From positions 8,666,130-8,730,129 of the forward strand of contig WNKI01000001.1 of NCBI GenBank assembly GCA_015350385.1: DNA of 64,000 bases, in the 5' to 3' direction. The DNA comes from Aculops lycopersici (taxonomy: Eukaryota; Arthropoda; Arachnida; Trombidiformes; Eriophyidae). This document shows, one piece after another, positions 34,081 to 44,402 of this stretch; within the stretch, counting starts at the first letter, position 1; the number at the start of each line of letters is the position of its first letter. Both the position numbers and the translations under genes were made by a program. The notes beneath the pieces were generated by a model, which was not told where the DNA came from, did no database searches, and saw only the letters and a program-made list of their open reading frames with translations.

Positions 34081-34776
34081 ATGGAGACACAATTCCAACA
34101 ACTGCAATTGCAACTGCAATTGCAATTATACATCGCGGCCCTAGTGCAGCAACACCAGCAGCAAGCGAGCAACCAGCAATCGCCGCAACCGACACAACAA
34201 TCACATCAACAGCAACAACAACAACAACAACCACAACAACCACAATCACATCAACCACTCGAACTCCAACTCCAGCTCCAATTGCAACACCAGCTCCAGC
34301 AACAACAGCACCATCAACAACAACTCAACCTTAGCCAAGCCAACCAACGGCTACAACTTTCAGAACTAGACCAATCAGACCAAAGCCAAAGTTTACAGCA
34401 ACAATTTGAGTTTGAGCAACAACTAGAGCAACAACAACTATTTCAACAACAACAACTATTACAACAAAAAGAGGATGACATGTTCATCGAAGATCTTAGC
34501 CGGGGAAACACGCGGCTAACAACCATACCACCACCTAATCACAACCACAATCGCAACCACCACTCAAATGCCAATCATAACCAAAATTCCAGGCCCCACA
34601 AGTGCGAGGAATGCGGCAAAGCCTTTAAGCACAAGCATCACCTCAAGGAGCACAAGAGGTTGCATAGTGGAGAGAAACCCTTTCAATGTTGCAAGTGCCT
34701 CAAGAGATTCTCGCATTCAGGCTCCTATTCGCAGCATATGAATCACAGATTCACCTATTGCAAGCGAGCGAGTTAA
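34081..34776 (+). CDS. Gln-rich protein with two ZEB/zfh-1-type zinc fingers
   Basis: Single open frame, 231 codons. About the first 150 residues are Gln/Leu/His-rich low complexity. The C-terminus (about 170-226) carries two C2H2-type fingers: CEECGKAFKHKHHLKEHKRL and CCKCLKRFSHSGSYSQHMNH followed by TYC. The KHKHHLxEHxRLHSGEKP and RFSHSGSYSQHMNHR strings are hallmarks of the last fingers of ZEB1/ZEB2 and Drosophila zfh-1, repressors that bind E-box-like CACCT sites. The homeodomain and N-terminal finger cluster of ZEB proteins are absent. The ATG has a good start context (CAACCATGG), a TATA box upstream and an AATAAA 22 nt after the stop. An in-frame TGA lies just upstream of the ATG; a weak acceptor (GATTTAG) there means a terminal exon of a larger gene is not excluded. 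Confidence 0.82.
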   Translation: METQFQQLQLQLQLQLYIAALVQQHQQQASNQQSPQPTQQSHQQQQQQQQPQQPQSHQPLELQLQLQLQHQLQQQQHHQQQLNLSQANQRLQLSELDQSDQSQSLQQQFEFEQQLEQQQLFQQQQLLQQKEDDMFIEDLSRGNTRLTTIPPPNHNHNRNHHSNANHNQNSRPHKCEECGKAFKHKHHLKEHKRLHSGEKPFQCCKCLKRFSHSGSYSQHMNHRFTYCKRAS

Positions 34777-34797
34777 TGTTGATATTGTTTTCTAATT

Positions 34798-34803
34798 AAT
34801 AAA
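34798..34803 (+). terminator. Poly(A) signal of the zinc finger gene
   Basis: AATAAA hexamer 22 nt after the stop codon at 34776, followed by an AT-rich stretch. Confidence 0.65.
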
Positions 34804-35036
34804 GAAAAATACATACATATATAAATATATATATATATCAAATATAAATAACTAATTGAATAGAAACACAAGGAGAAATTAACCAAAAATAAATATCATT
34901 GCAATCAAATGAGAAACCATCATGATTATAATCAAATTAGACTTGGACTCTATATAAGCGTGCCAATCAATTCAACAACCACCTGTTGTACCTCTCCACT
35001 GGCTGAATCTATATTTGCCTCCTCATTTCTACTATC

Positions 35037-36413
35037 TTAAGAATTGTACATTTTTATTGTCACTATCTTACTTCTTGTCTCTAAATTTGAATCTTTTGGC
35101 CCAACCTTCGCTCGCTTCTTCCGATTGTTTTGAGTTGGTCGCGATGCTACTGAGTCAGGTACAGTAACAGGTGGTTCCGGTGGCTGCTCAAGGTGCGGTA
35201 GTTGCATTAGCACAACGCAGGTGTTTGTTGACCCGTGAGTTGAGCTCATCTCACTGAAGGATCCTTTATTTGTAATGTTGGTGCTTGCTCTGATGTGATC
35301 GTGTAGTATCAGGGCGCGGAGTATAATTTCATTGTCATCACCACTTTTGTCCTTGGGCTTGGGACAACCAAAAATCTTGCCCAGATTTCTCTGAATCCAA
35401 TCAAAGTCCATGGGCCCCGTCAGCTGGCTACAGGAAACGTCGACGCGCTCACGGCCGGAAGCGCCACCTGTTGAGTCAATGTTCTTTCCATCCTTCATAA
35501 TGACATCATCAATGCAGTTCAATGATAAAAATTGTTGTCCAAGCCAGTCAACCACATCCACTATAGCGGCTAGCTTGTCGGCATCTCGCTCAACCCCCTC
35601 TATTGGCTCAGTATAACAGGTGAACAAATTGTTTGGACCATCGATGAATGGATACAATTGTGATCTATTCGTCCACTTGCGCTCAAGTTTTTGTCTTAAT
35701 TCAATGCAACCTGTTAAAGGCAATGGGGTAAAACTATACTTGTTATATTCGTCTATTATGGATTCGAAGAATTCCATGGCTTTCCTGTTGTTAGCCTCCA
35801 GATCAATGTCAGTACTAATACAACTATTATTACACGGGGACCAGCGAAAGTAGAGTTTGTTTATGTTGGGCAATCGCTTGAAGCATGCCAAGAGTCGATC
35901 CTGGTATTTGTTTGATTTGAGAATCTTCTCTTCTCTCAGATCCACTTCAACTTGGTACAAAGTTTTCTGTCTTTTACCTCTTTTCTTGTTCAGTCTCTTG
36001 CCAATTAGACCAAATCTAGCATATTGGTGCTCGTCCATTAGAATAACCATCACATTATTGGTACATGAGATCTTGTATGATCCTGATGACTCGATCGAAG
36101 CTCCCTGGTCGTGCCATAGGTATACTTTTCCTGTTAGAACAAAGCTTTTTATAAAGTCGCGTCGAATAAATAACTCGAGGTTTGCATTCTCTATACATAC
36201 ACAAGATCCGATTAAATCTTCAAGAGGCGAGATCTTGTGACTTAAGTTGAGCGTTGACTTTTTGACTTCGACTAGTTGGATATTATAACAAAATGAGGGA
36301 ATAACTTGGGGTAGGAATGCATCGTTATCCTGATGTCCAACTTCGAAGCACCCCACTTCGACATGGTACTTGGGGTACGGTAGCGCAATAGATGAAAATT
36401 CTTTAGTTGTCAT
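35037..36413 (-). CDS. RPP40: RNase P/MRP subunit p40-like protein (RPP40)
   Basis: Single-exon gene, 458 codons. RPP40 is a protein subunit of nuclear RNase P, which removes the 5' leader of tRNA precursors, and of RNase MRP. The call rests on the overall layout and weak local matches to human RPP40: the CFEVG/VEVGC start region, a beta-rich N-terminal half, the KYQDRLLACFKR...FRWSP stretch (human KYERISWSFKE), and VVDWLGQQFLSLNC (human LFDWLGAVFSNVDL). The C-terminal 60 residues are hydrophilic and basic (NNRKKRAKVGPK), longer than in human RPP40. The ATG at 36413 is the first in frame. Divergence is high, so this is a probable rather than certain assignment. Confidence 0.65.
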   Translation of the reverse strand: MTTKEFSSIALPYPKYHVEVGCFEVGHQDNDAFLPQVIPSFCYNIQLVEVKKSTLNLSHKISPLEDLIGSCVCIENANLELFIRRDFIKSFVLTGKVYLWHDQGASIESSGSYKISCTNNVMVILMDEHQYARFGLIGKRLNKKRGKRQKTLYQVEVDLREEKILKSNKYQDRLLACFKRLPNINKLYFRWSPCNNSCISTDIDLEANNRKAMEFFESIIDEYNKYSFTPLPLTGCIELRQKLERKWTNRSQLYPFIDGPNNLFTCYTEPIEGVERDADKLAAIVDVVDWLGQQFLSLNCIDDVIMKDGKNIDSTGGASGRERVDVSCSQLTGPMDFDWIQRNLGKIFGCPKPKDKSGDDNEIILRALILHDHIRASTNITNKGSFSEMSSTHGSTNTCVVLMQLPHLEQPPEPPVTVPDSVASRPTQNNRKKRAKVGPKDSNLETRSKIVTIKMYNS

Positions 36414-37403
36414 TATATGGAATGATCGGTAGAGTTTAGATTGTTGATCAATGTGGATTAACTTGGATCATAATATTTTTGCGATCATGCAAATTTGGAA
36501 TCGAATCAGATTGGGCTGTTCGAGTTTCGACCAAGTTCTCGTGCGTTGTTTACCCGCACACGTGCGTAACACATGGACAACAAATTGTCAGCATGTAACC
36601 TTTGTTTACATTTCATCATTATTTAAGGGTCACCTTCAATTAGAATCTTCATCGATTCACCTTGCTCAAATTATCAGATTCCAGGATCGCCTTTTGGGAC
36701 AATATTATTGTACCGAAAGATATTATGATAGCACCAATTACTGTATTAATCTTGGTCATCGTAAAGACAACCAACAATGTGAACAATAACCTGTTTGCCA
36801 TTGAAGTTTGATTTCGCGGCAGGAAGGAAAATTTGTCAATGTTAATCAGAGAGCCTCAATCAATTGTTGTTATTCAGATTATTTTTATGTGGCTCCAAAC
36901 TTTGTGAATCTTCCACAACTATATTTCAAGTACTTGAACTTAGATTGGCAATTGGTAGTTGTCGCGATGTAGTGGTTGACACTACCGACTTCCACTAGTT
37001 CAAGCACCAGTAGTAGTTGGGGGCAATCCAAGTCACCTAACCGCTGGGTGATTTGGTATAAGTTGCCAGCTTCAGTATTGGCACTGTTTTATCTGCCAAG
37101 ACTAAAAGGAAGAATGACAACAAAGACAAGTGATGAACAGACATGCGCGGCAAACCACTTGAGAGTTGATGTATATACCGCCATTTTCGCTGGAATATAA
37201 TCGCGATCCTCATCCTCCTGTTTTAAGATATGAGTCAAATTTTGCTAGTACATTGCCACAGAAGAAGAATAAGCACAAGCAGCAATAATAGATACTCAAC
37301 TCTACCGGTAGAAACGAATCTTTCTAGTAAGGACGATTATAGTGCTTATAAGTGTTATTATAAGATAGGTGGTCTGGTTTTGGCTAACCAGTAGGCTAGA
37401 TAC
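36414..37403. other. Intergenic
   Basis: About 1 kb between the RPP40-like start (-) and the stop of the next minus-strand gene. If the neighbouring Cys-rich gene is spliced at its strong donor (GTGAGT at 37407), its next exon would lie here; acceptor-like CAG sites exist (for example near 37210), but no convincing continuation was found. Confidence 0.4.
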
Positions 37404-37787
37404 TCACTCGTTCTCCAGTACAAACTCATCCTCGGCACAACACCTTCTCGACCATCTCCCTACATTGTTCTCAGTAGTCACCAGTTTATCTAGGCAACAA
37501 AATTTCGGGCTACCAGGTCCCGACGGCGATAAACAATCGAGCGGTTTGCTGGTTCCATTGACTACAGTCTGGCAAATGCCAATATCTGAATAGGAATTGA
37601 TGGCCAAGACTAAATTTGACTTACTTGGATAGAAAGAGCAGACGATCGTAAGAGTCAAGCTAAGAAATACTATTCTATTCGTAAACAATACCATTGGATG
37701 GTTATGATTGTTTAGATAATAATGATACGATGGTAATCGCCGAGAAGTAGACTTTAGCAAAGAGGTAGAAGATTGGCGAGACATCAT
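37404..37787 (-). CDS. Small cysteine-rich secreted or membrane protein
   Basis: Open frame of 127 codons from ATG 37787; a second ATG at codon 32 (MVLFTNRIVFLSLTLTIVCS) would start directly at a signal peptide and is the likelier start. The mature part has six cysteines in the pattern C-x-C-x-CC-x-CC (ICQ, DCLSP, FCCLD, RRCCAEDE), vaguely like the extracellular domain of Shisa-type proteins. The stop codon TGA is embedded in a perfect splice donor (GA/GTGAGT at 37407), so the true protein may continue into another exon, for example one encoding a membrane segment. I could not identify that exon with confidence. Family unknown; real gene likely because of signal peptide plus ordered cysteines. 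Confidence 0.5.
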   Translation of the reverse strand: MMSRQSSTSLLKSTSRRLPSYHYYLNNHNHPMVLFTNRIVFLSLTLTIVCSFYPSKSNLVLAINSYSDIGICQTVVNGTSKPLDCLSPSGPGSPKFCCLDKLVTTENNVGRWSRRCCAEDEFVLENE

Positions 37788-38488
37788 TTCGTAAGTTGCC
37801 TTCTCTTGGCACGCAAACTATTGCACCTACTTGTTGATTTAGTTGTTGTTATTGATGTTATGGATTCAATTGTGGAATTATTTGTTGATCTTTAATATAT
37901 TGTGCTAATGATGATGAAGATGATGATGGTGGTGGTGTTGGTGATGATTGGCACACGAGCAAAAGTGTACAACAAACAACAATATATTCAGTCTTCTCTT
38001 TGTTTGTGGTTGCAATTTGCAAACTAAAGTGTATATAATAGATAGAATTTATATATATATATTTTTTTATAAATTGTTGTTTACTAATCAATAGATTTTA
38101 GGTACACAAACATTTCTGATCACTTATGGTTTTCATGCTTCGAGTTGATGATAACGATGATGATGATTTGTTGACGTAGGTCTTTTTGTTATTGCAACCG
38201 GTATTTAGGTGGAAGATGCGTTTGCGGATAGAGATAGATACAATGATAATCGGGACACTGTGCAGTCATTAGGTAAGGAAAGGATTGGCAACAAGTGGTT
38301 CTAGTTGCATCTTCCTAACAGTGGCGTTACTATACTTCTTAGAGTGGTGGTGGCGCGTTAGTCTGGTTGTTGGTAGACACTTGTCGACTGTGCAACAATC
38401 TTGGATCTTAGCACGTCTTCTCACCGCAAAAATCAAAATAAATCTCAATTACTTTTACCTCAATCAGTTTCCCGATACATAAAGTATC
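37788..38488. other. Intergenic
   Basis: 700 bp, AT-rich with GAT/GGT runs near 37905-37945 and a short AT run near 38050-38070. No gene recognised. Confidence 0.5.
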
Positions 38489-39076
38489 TTACTTGGAGCA
38501 ATACTCGCCAGGATACACACAAAACGAGTCGCCACTCTCGCAAGGGCAGACGTCCACATAGAGATCGGCCTTAATTTGTGCCGTTGTGCACTTATCACCT
38601 TGGATGGCTTTTGGTTGGCAGCTTCTAATTTTGGTCTCACGATCTAGCATACAACAACCGCTAACACAATCGCTAGAGTAAAGGCACATCTCACCTAAAG
38701 CTCTATCCATTCTTCGGGGTTCCTCGTCGATTGGATGCTGAGACATGTCGGCATCGTTCCAAATATCATTGATTGAGCCAAACTTTTGCTTCTCCTTCTC
38801 ACGCAACTTTTGGCATCTCCTATTGCTACTTGGATTCTTATTGCACTTCTCTTGCAATAGTTTTTGATTTTGGCTAGAATTGGAATCGCTCGGCGTTACA
38901 GCTTGAGCTGTTGAGGTTACAAATGTTACCAGATCAACCTTTTCGGTGGAGTTGGATGATGATGACGAAGCTGGTGATGTGGAACTGAGGGATTCACCAC
39001 TGGCGCGATTCTGTAACCCCTGGCAGGTTGCCGCGATGGCTGAGAGAATGAATATTTTGATCAAGTATGAGTCCAT
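38489..39076 (-). CDS. Secreted protein with prokineticin/colipase/Dickkopf-like Cys domain
   Basis: Single-exon gene; the ATG at 39076 gives 195 aa with an immediate signal peptide (MDSYLIKIFILSAIAATCQG). In-frame upstream ATGs exist but would bury it. A Ser/Thr/Asn-rich linker (about 25-110) leads to a C-terminal domain of ten cysteines spaced C-x6-C-x3-CC-x(n)-C-x(n)-C-x(n)-C-x-C-x(n)-C-x(n)-C (MCLYSSDCVSGCC, RSCQP, DKCTT, DVCPCESGDSFC, EYC). This spacing matches the colipase-like fold shared by prokineticins, astakines and Dickkopf C-termini, which act as secreted signals or cofactors. The exact family and receptor are unknown. Confidence 0.75.
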   Translation of the reverse strand: MDSYLIKIFILSAIAATCQGLQNRASGESLSSTSPASSSSSNSTEKVDLVTFVTSTAQAVTPSDSNSSQNQKLLQEKCNKNPSSNRRCQKLREKEKQKFGSINDIWNDADMSQHPIDEEPRRMDRALGEMCLYSSDCVSGCCMLDRETKIRSCQPKAIQGDKCTTAQIKADLYVDVCPCESGDSFCVYPGEYCSK

Positions 39077-41639
39077 TTTTGATACTTCTACTTTTGATTG
39101 AAATGACATGTATTCTATGGCCGCGATCTCTCCTGAAATAATAATAATGATAACAAGCAAACAATATTAAGAATAATGATGAAACTAGAGCTAATATTGC
39201 AATATATCTATTGGACGGAATGAGGTTATTCTATTGCAGAAAATAGCAGTTGCAATTTTCATCTTCTTCTTCTTGGTCCCAATAAGATTAGGATGCGGCT
39301 TTAATAAGCGACTTATGGCAAGTCGTCGTCACCGCCACAACCAAGCCGCCTTACTCTCGTCAATTTTGCCGAACGAGCGAGGAATCCAAAATGCACCTGA
39401 GTTTCGCCCTAAAGTCTTGGAGATTTTCACTGAGATTCCATGTTACTACTAACACTTGCGGCGGTGACGACTTCGACTCCAACCACCTCCACTGCGGCAG
39501 GTAGGTTGTAGTTCTCTTCTCTGGCGTTATCTTACAAACTACGCAGTAAACACCGTAAAAGAGAAAGAGCAAAGATGTTCGCGCTCACAAGAGTGCACGA
39601 GAGATTGAGATAGAGCCTTACAGCAACCAACTCGACAATCACCACGACACACAAACCTGAAGAGTAAAAGGGAGAAAGAGAGACTTGCTCAGGTGAGCCT
39701 TGCAGCTGAGGTCTCTGCGTTTTGACTAGACGGCGACAGCGCGTAGCCGAGATGTTGGCGAGTCGAGCCTGCTACACTGCTCACCTGTTGCTTTCTTACA
39801 AGTCGAGCCAACGCTCTCACCTGTTGTTCTCTTTCGCTCACTCACTCCAGCTTCCTCTTCTTCGCTGGTTAAAGTTAATAGCGTAGGAGATTGTGCTGAA
39901 TACGTTAAAACCCGAAATCTCTCTCTAGCTCGTGCAACCATTTGCCAAGTCCAACTAGCCCAATCGAGTTAAGCCTATCCCTTGCAGCTCCAACAAGTTG
40001 CTCTTTTGTGGTGAACATCTCGAGCTTCACAATTCTTATTCACTCGATACGTTGGATAGCAGATTGCTGTTGGTTCCTAACAAGCGCAACAGGTGCCTTA
40101 GCTTTCTCTCCGCTTGCAAGTTGCTATACAATTTGCAACTGTCTGTTGATTGTTTCATCCCCACGCCTGCCGAGTTAAATCGCGCCATCGAAATATGACT
40201 CATTGATCAGGCTACCTGGCGAGCATCAGTCAGTTGGCTAGATTGATAAAATTCGTGCCCAGATATTACCGACACCATTGATTGGCGTCTGAGATAAGGG
40301 CCGATGCGGACGTGAGCTCGTCAACTTGCACGACAACTCTAGTTCAAGACCTGGCCTTTGTTGCCTTCGAGTAGTGGCCAACTTTTGATGACGCTAAATC
40401 AAGTTAACATCCTGAGATGACGAATCAAAAACATGAGATAAGACTGTTACCTTACTTGCTCAAACAAGATCAAATTGAGGGGCATGAAGCTGATCGCTTA
40501 AAACTGGCATTAAAAGGATCAGCAACAAACTTCCAATGTCTTTAGCAAACAAACTGAGGAGCCGGCGATCATCTTGCTAATTGAGATGCATGACCATAAC
40601 CAAGTTATCACTTGACGATGCACGACAGGTGGTTGCTGGCCAATACAATGATTCGCAAAAATCAGAGAAACAAATCAAAGGGTTGCACGATCAAACGAAA
40701 CTGACGATCATACAATATTCAGCGTTTGTGTCGAGTGTACGAACAACGTATCGTACATGGGGAGAGTTTTTGCACGTTGCTTCGAGCGTAAGAGGAGAAT
40801 AAAGAATCACATTCATTTTAACCTCCCTCTAAAGTTTCCGATGGAAACTAGTGTTTTGGGTCATGCATGCCTTAAAGCACTTTTGCACAAGAGATAGATT
40901 TAGTGGCACAGAATCCTTTCAGGGCCTTTAAGGCGCGTGAAAGGAACGGTTTGCGGCGAGCCTCAAGGCAAAATAGCGAGAAATTGGAGTAGAACACAAG
41001 ATTTGAGAAGATCTTTTGATGCTATGGGCTGCACAGAGATATCGGATCTATGCTTCCTGAATTTATGGTAATATCGAGCAAATAAGTCGCGCTATGCGCC
41101 TCAAGGTTGAATCAGGTGTCAGGCACCTGAAGGCACAAAATGGTGCTAAAGGCAGCCTTAAGGCACATTTTTTCATCGATTTTTCGGGGTGAGTGCCTTA
41201 AGGCGCCTGTCAGGGATTTTCTGTGCTGAAGTTGTGCCGATGATTCCCTTAAAGCATGCTTGATCCACAACACTAGTGGAAACCCATCTAAAATCAACCT
41301 GTTAGATTTGTTAGAATTTACCTGATTATTACAGAACAATTCGTTTAGATTGTCGTCTCATCAATTGGGTACATCGCGCTCATTTCAAGAAAACAACATC
41401 TCTCACACACATCATTACTGGATTCAAGCTAATTGCCTGGTTTCAAAATTACTTTTTTTACCTAAAATCAAAGATTAAACCCATTAAAATTGAAAAAGAA
41501 GTTGCGCAAGAGGCGACAAAATATTTGGATTCTACTGTACTGCCACCAAATTGCAGGCACCATTCTGCAATCGATCACACCTACCAATTATTGCCTGCGA
41601 TTTATTAGAGGTCTGGTGATCAACCAAATAAGTACTAAA
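39077..41639. other. Intergenic with a MITE-like element
   Basis: 2.6 kb. The only structured feature is the inverted-repeat element at 40849-41275 (listed separately). Remaining open frames are short and have no recognisable domain. The right end is the 5' flank of esterase D. Confidence 0.5.
40849..41275. mobile_element. MITE-like element, long copy
   Basis: A 427-bp unit whose ends match those of the 114-bp element at 3377-3490: left TAGTGTTTTGGGTCATGCAT, right TGATCCACAACACTA. The interior holds several further GCCTTAAGGC-type palindromes and shows no transposase. The TA at each end fits a Tc1/mariner-type duplication. It appears to be a non-autonomous element. Confidence 0.7.
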
Positions 41640-42497
41640 ATGTCTGAGTTAACTCAGGTTAGTAGTTCCAAATGCTTCAACGGCTACCAAAAGGTTTACA
41701 AGCACCAGAGCAAGGAACTCGGTTGCGAGATGAAATTTGCCATCTTTTGTCCATCGAAGGCAAGCCAACCTGGAGTTAAGCTCCCAGTTGTTTATTTTCT
41801 CAGCGGTTTAACTTGCACCGAGCAAAATATGATAACAAAATCGGGATTTCAGCGCTATGCTGAACAATATGAGCTGGTTGTAGTTGGACCAGACACCAGT
41901 CCAAGGGGTTGCAATGTTCCTGGCGAAGACGATTCTTGGGATCTGGGAACAGGTGCCGGTTTTTATGTCGATGCCATTCAAGAGCCATGGAAAAAGAACT
42001 ACAGAATGTACTCATATGTCACCCAAGAGCTTCGCTCGGTAGTTGATAGCAACTTCGCTTTTGTCGATGGAAGCCGAGTTGGTATCACTGGCCACTCGAT
42101 GGGTGGACATGGTGCTTTGATTTGTGCACTAAAGGAGCCATCAATTTACAAAGCAGTTACAGCTTTTGCTCCCATTTCCAATCCCTCAAGCTCAGCTTGG
42201 GGCATCAAAAATTTGGGTAGCTATTTGGGCGACGATAACAAAGAGGCGTGGCAACAGTATGATGCTTCAGAACTAGTCAAGGTGCGACCGAGAAAAGATA
42301 TCTCGATCATAGTCGATCAGGGATCTCAAGATGAATGGATGAGCTATATATTACCAAGTAATTTTGTTGAGGCCTGTAAGGCTGCTGGGCAGCCGTTGCA
42401 ATATAATTACCGCGAGGGTTACGATCATGGATACTATATGGTGTCCACCTTCATCGGGGAGCACCTGAAACATTTTTCCGAAACTCTTCGCAATTAG
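41640..42497 (+). CDS. ESD: S-formylglutathione hydrolase (esterase D)
   Basis: Single-exon gene; the ATG at 41640 gives 285 aa, close to human ESD (282 aa). The open frame extends further upstream, but that part has no family match. The enzyme hydrolyses S-formylglutathione to glutathione and formate, the last step of glutathione-dependent formaldehyde detoxification, in the cytosol. Seen here: YFLSGLTCTEQN (oxyanion loop), PDTSPRG, EDDSWDLGTGAGFYVDA, nucleophile elbow GHSMGGHGAL with Ser153, the acidic segment DQGSQDEW (from Asp226) and GYDHGYY with His263. All catalytic parts are present. It converges on the ACBP gene, with poly(A) signals only a few bases apart. Confidence 0.95.
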   Translation: MSELTQVSSSKCFNGYQKVYKHQSKELGCEMKFAIFCPSKASQPGVKLPVVYFLSGLTCTEQNMITKSGFQRYAEQYELVVVGPDTSPRGCNVPGEDDSWDLGTGAGFYVDAIQEPWKKNYRMYSYVTQELRSVVDSNFAFVDGSRVGITGHSMGGHGALICALKEPSIYKAVTAFAPISNPSSSAWGIKNLGSYLGDDNKEAWQQYDASELVKVRPRKDISIIVDQGSQDEWMSYILPSNFVEACKAAGQPLQYNYREGYDHGYYMVSTFIGEHLKHFSETLRN

Positions 42498-42552
42498 TCA
42501 GTTCAGACATGTTTTTTCCTCTATCTCGTCGATTATGGTAGTTATAACAAGA

Positions 42553-42558
42553 AATAAA
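42553..42558 (+). terminator. Poly(A) signal of esterase D
   Basis: AATAAA 56 nt after the esterase D stop codon, facing the opposite-strand signal at 42566-42571. Confidence 0.65.
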
Positions 42559-42565
42559 ACTTGAA

Positions 42566-42571
42566 TTTATT
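42566..42571 (-). terminator. Candidate poly(A) signal of ACBP
   Basis: AATAAA on the minus strand (TTTATT on the plus strand), 112 nt downstream of the ACBP stop. With the esterase D signal it implies overlapping 3' UTRs. Confidence 0.5.
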
Positions 42572-42682
42572 AACTAAACAATAATAATTCAGTCCCGCCA
42601 CAACCCAAGCTTCGGATGTAATGTCATAGGAATGTGAATGCGATTCACTAATGTGGCCATCTCACCTTATAGCACCTGTGAT

Positions 42683-43046
42683 TTACTTTAACCCGTAACT
42701 AGATACCAATTTCTTAGCCTCGGTTATGTAAGCCTTCATGGCATCTTCTTTACTCATACCTACAATTGATTATGTCACGAAGGATACAGATGTTAGTGTC
42801 AACAATCTACTTAGCCGAACGCAAAATGTCATTCTGTCATCTCAACTTACCCTTCTTTTTCAACCAAAATTCATGCTTTGCTTTCTCCTTGAGCTGAAAC
42901 ACCCCAGGTTTAGGTTGGTCACAATCACCCACAGTGGCTTGCTTAAACAGGCCATAAATATCTAGTAATTGCTCATCAGCTGGCCTCGTCTTCAGGTTCG
43001 AGATATCCTCTGCTGCCTTCTTGAACTCTTGCTCTAAATCACTCAT
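42683..43046 (-). CDS. ACBP: Acyl-CoA-binding protein (ACBP/DBI)
   Basis: Two exons, 43046-42851 and 42759-42683, separated by a 91-bp intron (AAGG/GTAAGT...TTGTAG) that splits a Gly codon. The product is 90 aa, typical for ACBP (86-90 aa). ACBP binds medium- and long-chain acyl-CoA esters in the cytosol and buffers and delivers them. Seen here: FKKAAEDI, RPADEQLLDIYGLFKQATVGDC, KPGVF, KAKHEFWLKKKG and, in exon 2, MSKEDAMKAYITEAKKL; Lys and Tyr positions that contact CoA are kept. The C-terminal exon is short, which is why it is easy to miss. Confidence 0.95.
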
Positions 43047-44352
43047 GTTGATTATAGCTCAATTAGGATTTTGGTATTGAGAGGAAAAAAGACTTAATAT
43101 GAGTTCTAGTGTGACAAACAATTTGATGCTCGATAGATGGCTTCCCTTATGATCTTAGCCAAGTTTATTTGGAATTGTCAGTTTCATGTAATGCTTGCAG
43201 ACTTATCGCAGCTTGCGCATCTTGGGCGCAAACAGCGTTGGCTTGCGTCTTCGGCGTAATCGATCCTCCGAGACTCGTTGTCCTTGTTGATGGATCGACA
43301 GCCAAACAACTCCATGAGGAAGAGGCCGGATCAACCACCTGTACAAATTTTATACATCTCACTTGCCCTTATCTAAGTCTCTGTCTTTTGGATCCGGAAA
43401 GGTTTCCATTTCCTCATAGCCGGGAGTGAGGGTGCCCCGAGTCTAACTTACACTCAACCTCCACTCAACACAGGGATTAAAAGCTATCATTCTGGAACAA
43501 AACAAAAACTGAGTTTGCGCCGATGAGTTGTTCAAAACAAATCGAGGTGGCAGCACTGGTGTAATCAAGCTGAAATTCAAGCTTCCGCCTCGGCGCTATT
43601 CAGCTTTGGACTCCCTTTAGCTCTCATGAGACATGAGCAAACTTATATTCGTCTCTTTCGATCTGTATGCCCACAAGCGCATCGAGAACAAGTACTATTA
43701 TCATGATAATAATTATAATAACGATAGCTATAACAATAATATATTACCAGTTATTGCCGCAATAATAAGCGAAGCAGCAGCGACGACGACGACGACGACC
43801 ACGGCGAAGTTGTGCAGTCATGTCGCTTCATTGATAATGGCTGATGGTAGAAATGGTGGTGGTTGTTGTTGTTATTGCAGAGCTAGAGCGAAATGGCTAT
43901 GACAGCGACTCTGGCGCCAAATCCGACAACCACGAATGGCCGGTGGACACGATAGAAGATGAACGAGACTGTAGCCGGGTATTTCCTTAATGCCACCATC
44001 AATTCTAGTTATGTAACTAACATCGACCGTCCATCTCGCTCGTAGTTTGCTCCTTTGCCATCGGAGCGAGCGCTTATCATTTGTTTTCAAAGTTGTTGCA
44101 TTCGGTCTGGCAGTTTTGTAGAAAAGTTTGTTCATCGGATTTGATATTCCATAGCCCTTCGAGCATCGAAGTTGCAGAACTTACTCGCAGTGCCATTGGT
44201 AGTTGCGTCAGCATCAGCGAATGAAAAGCATTAGAAGGCAAGCAGGAAGGCGAAAGAGTGGCCGCAGTTTGCAGTTTAACTCCTAACTGAAGTCTGAGTT
44301 TGAATTTGCACGGCTGCAATGGGAACGATAAGATAATAATAGCCATAATATT

Positions 44353-44353
44353 A

Positions 44354-44402
<49 letters not shown>
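44353..44402. repeat. (TTA)n microsatellite
   Basis: About 16 TTA/ATT units with few interruptions; read as poly-Tyr or poly-Ile in spurious frames. Confidence 0.9.

Noticed and set aside
43165..43561. Possible small minus-strand spliced gene (ATG near 43497, donor GTAAGT near 43450, frame 43362-43165)
   Set aside because: Pieces do not join in a convincing phase and no domain or signal peptide is visible.
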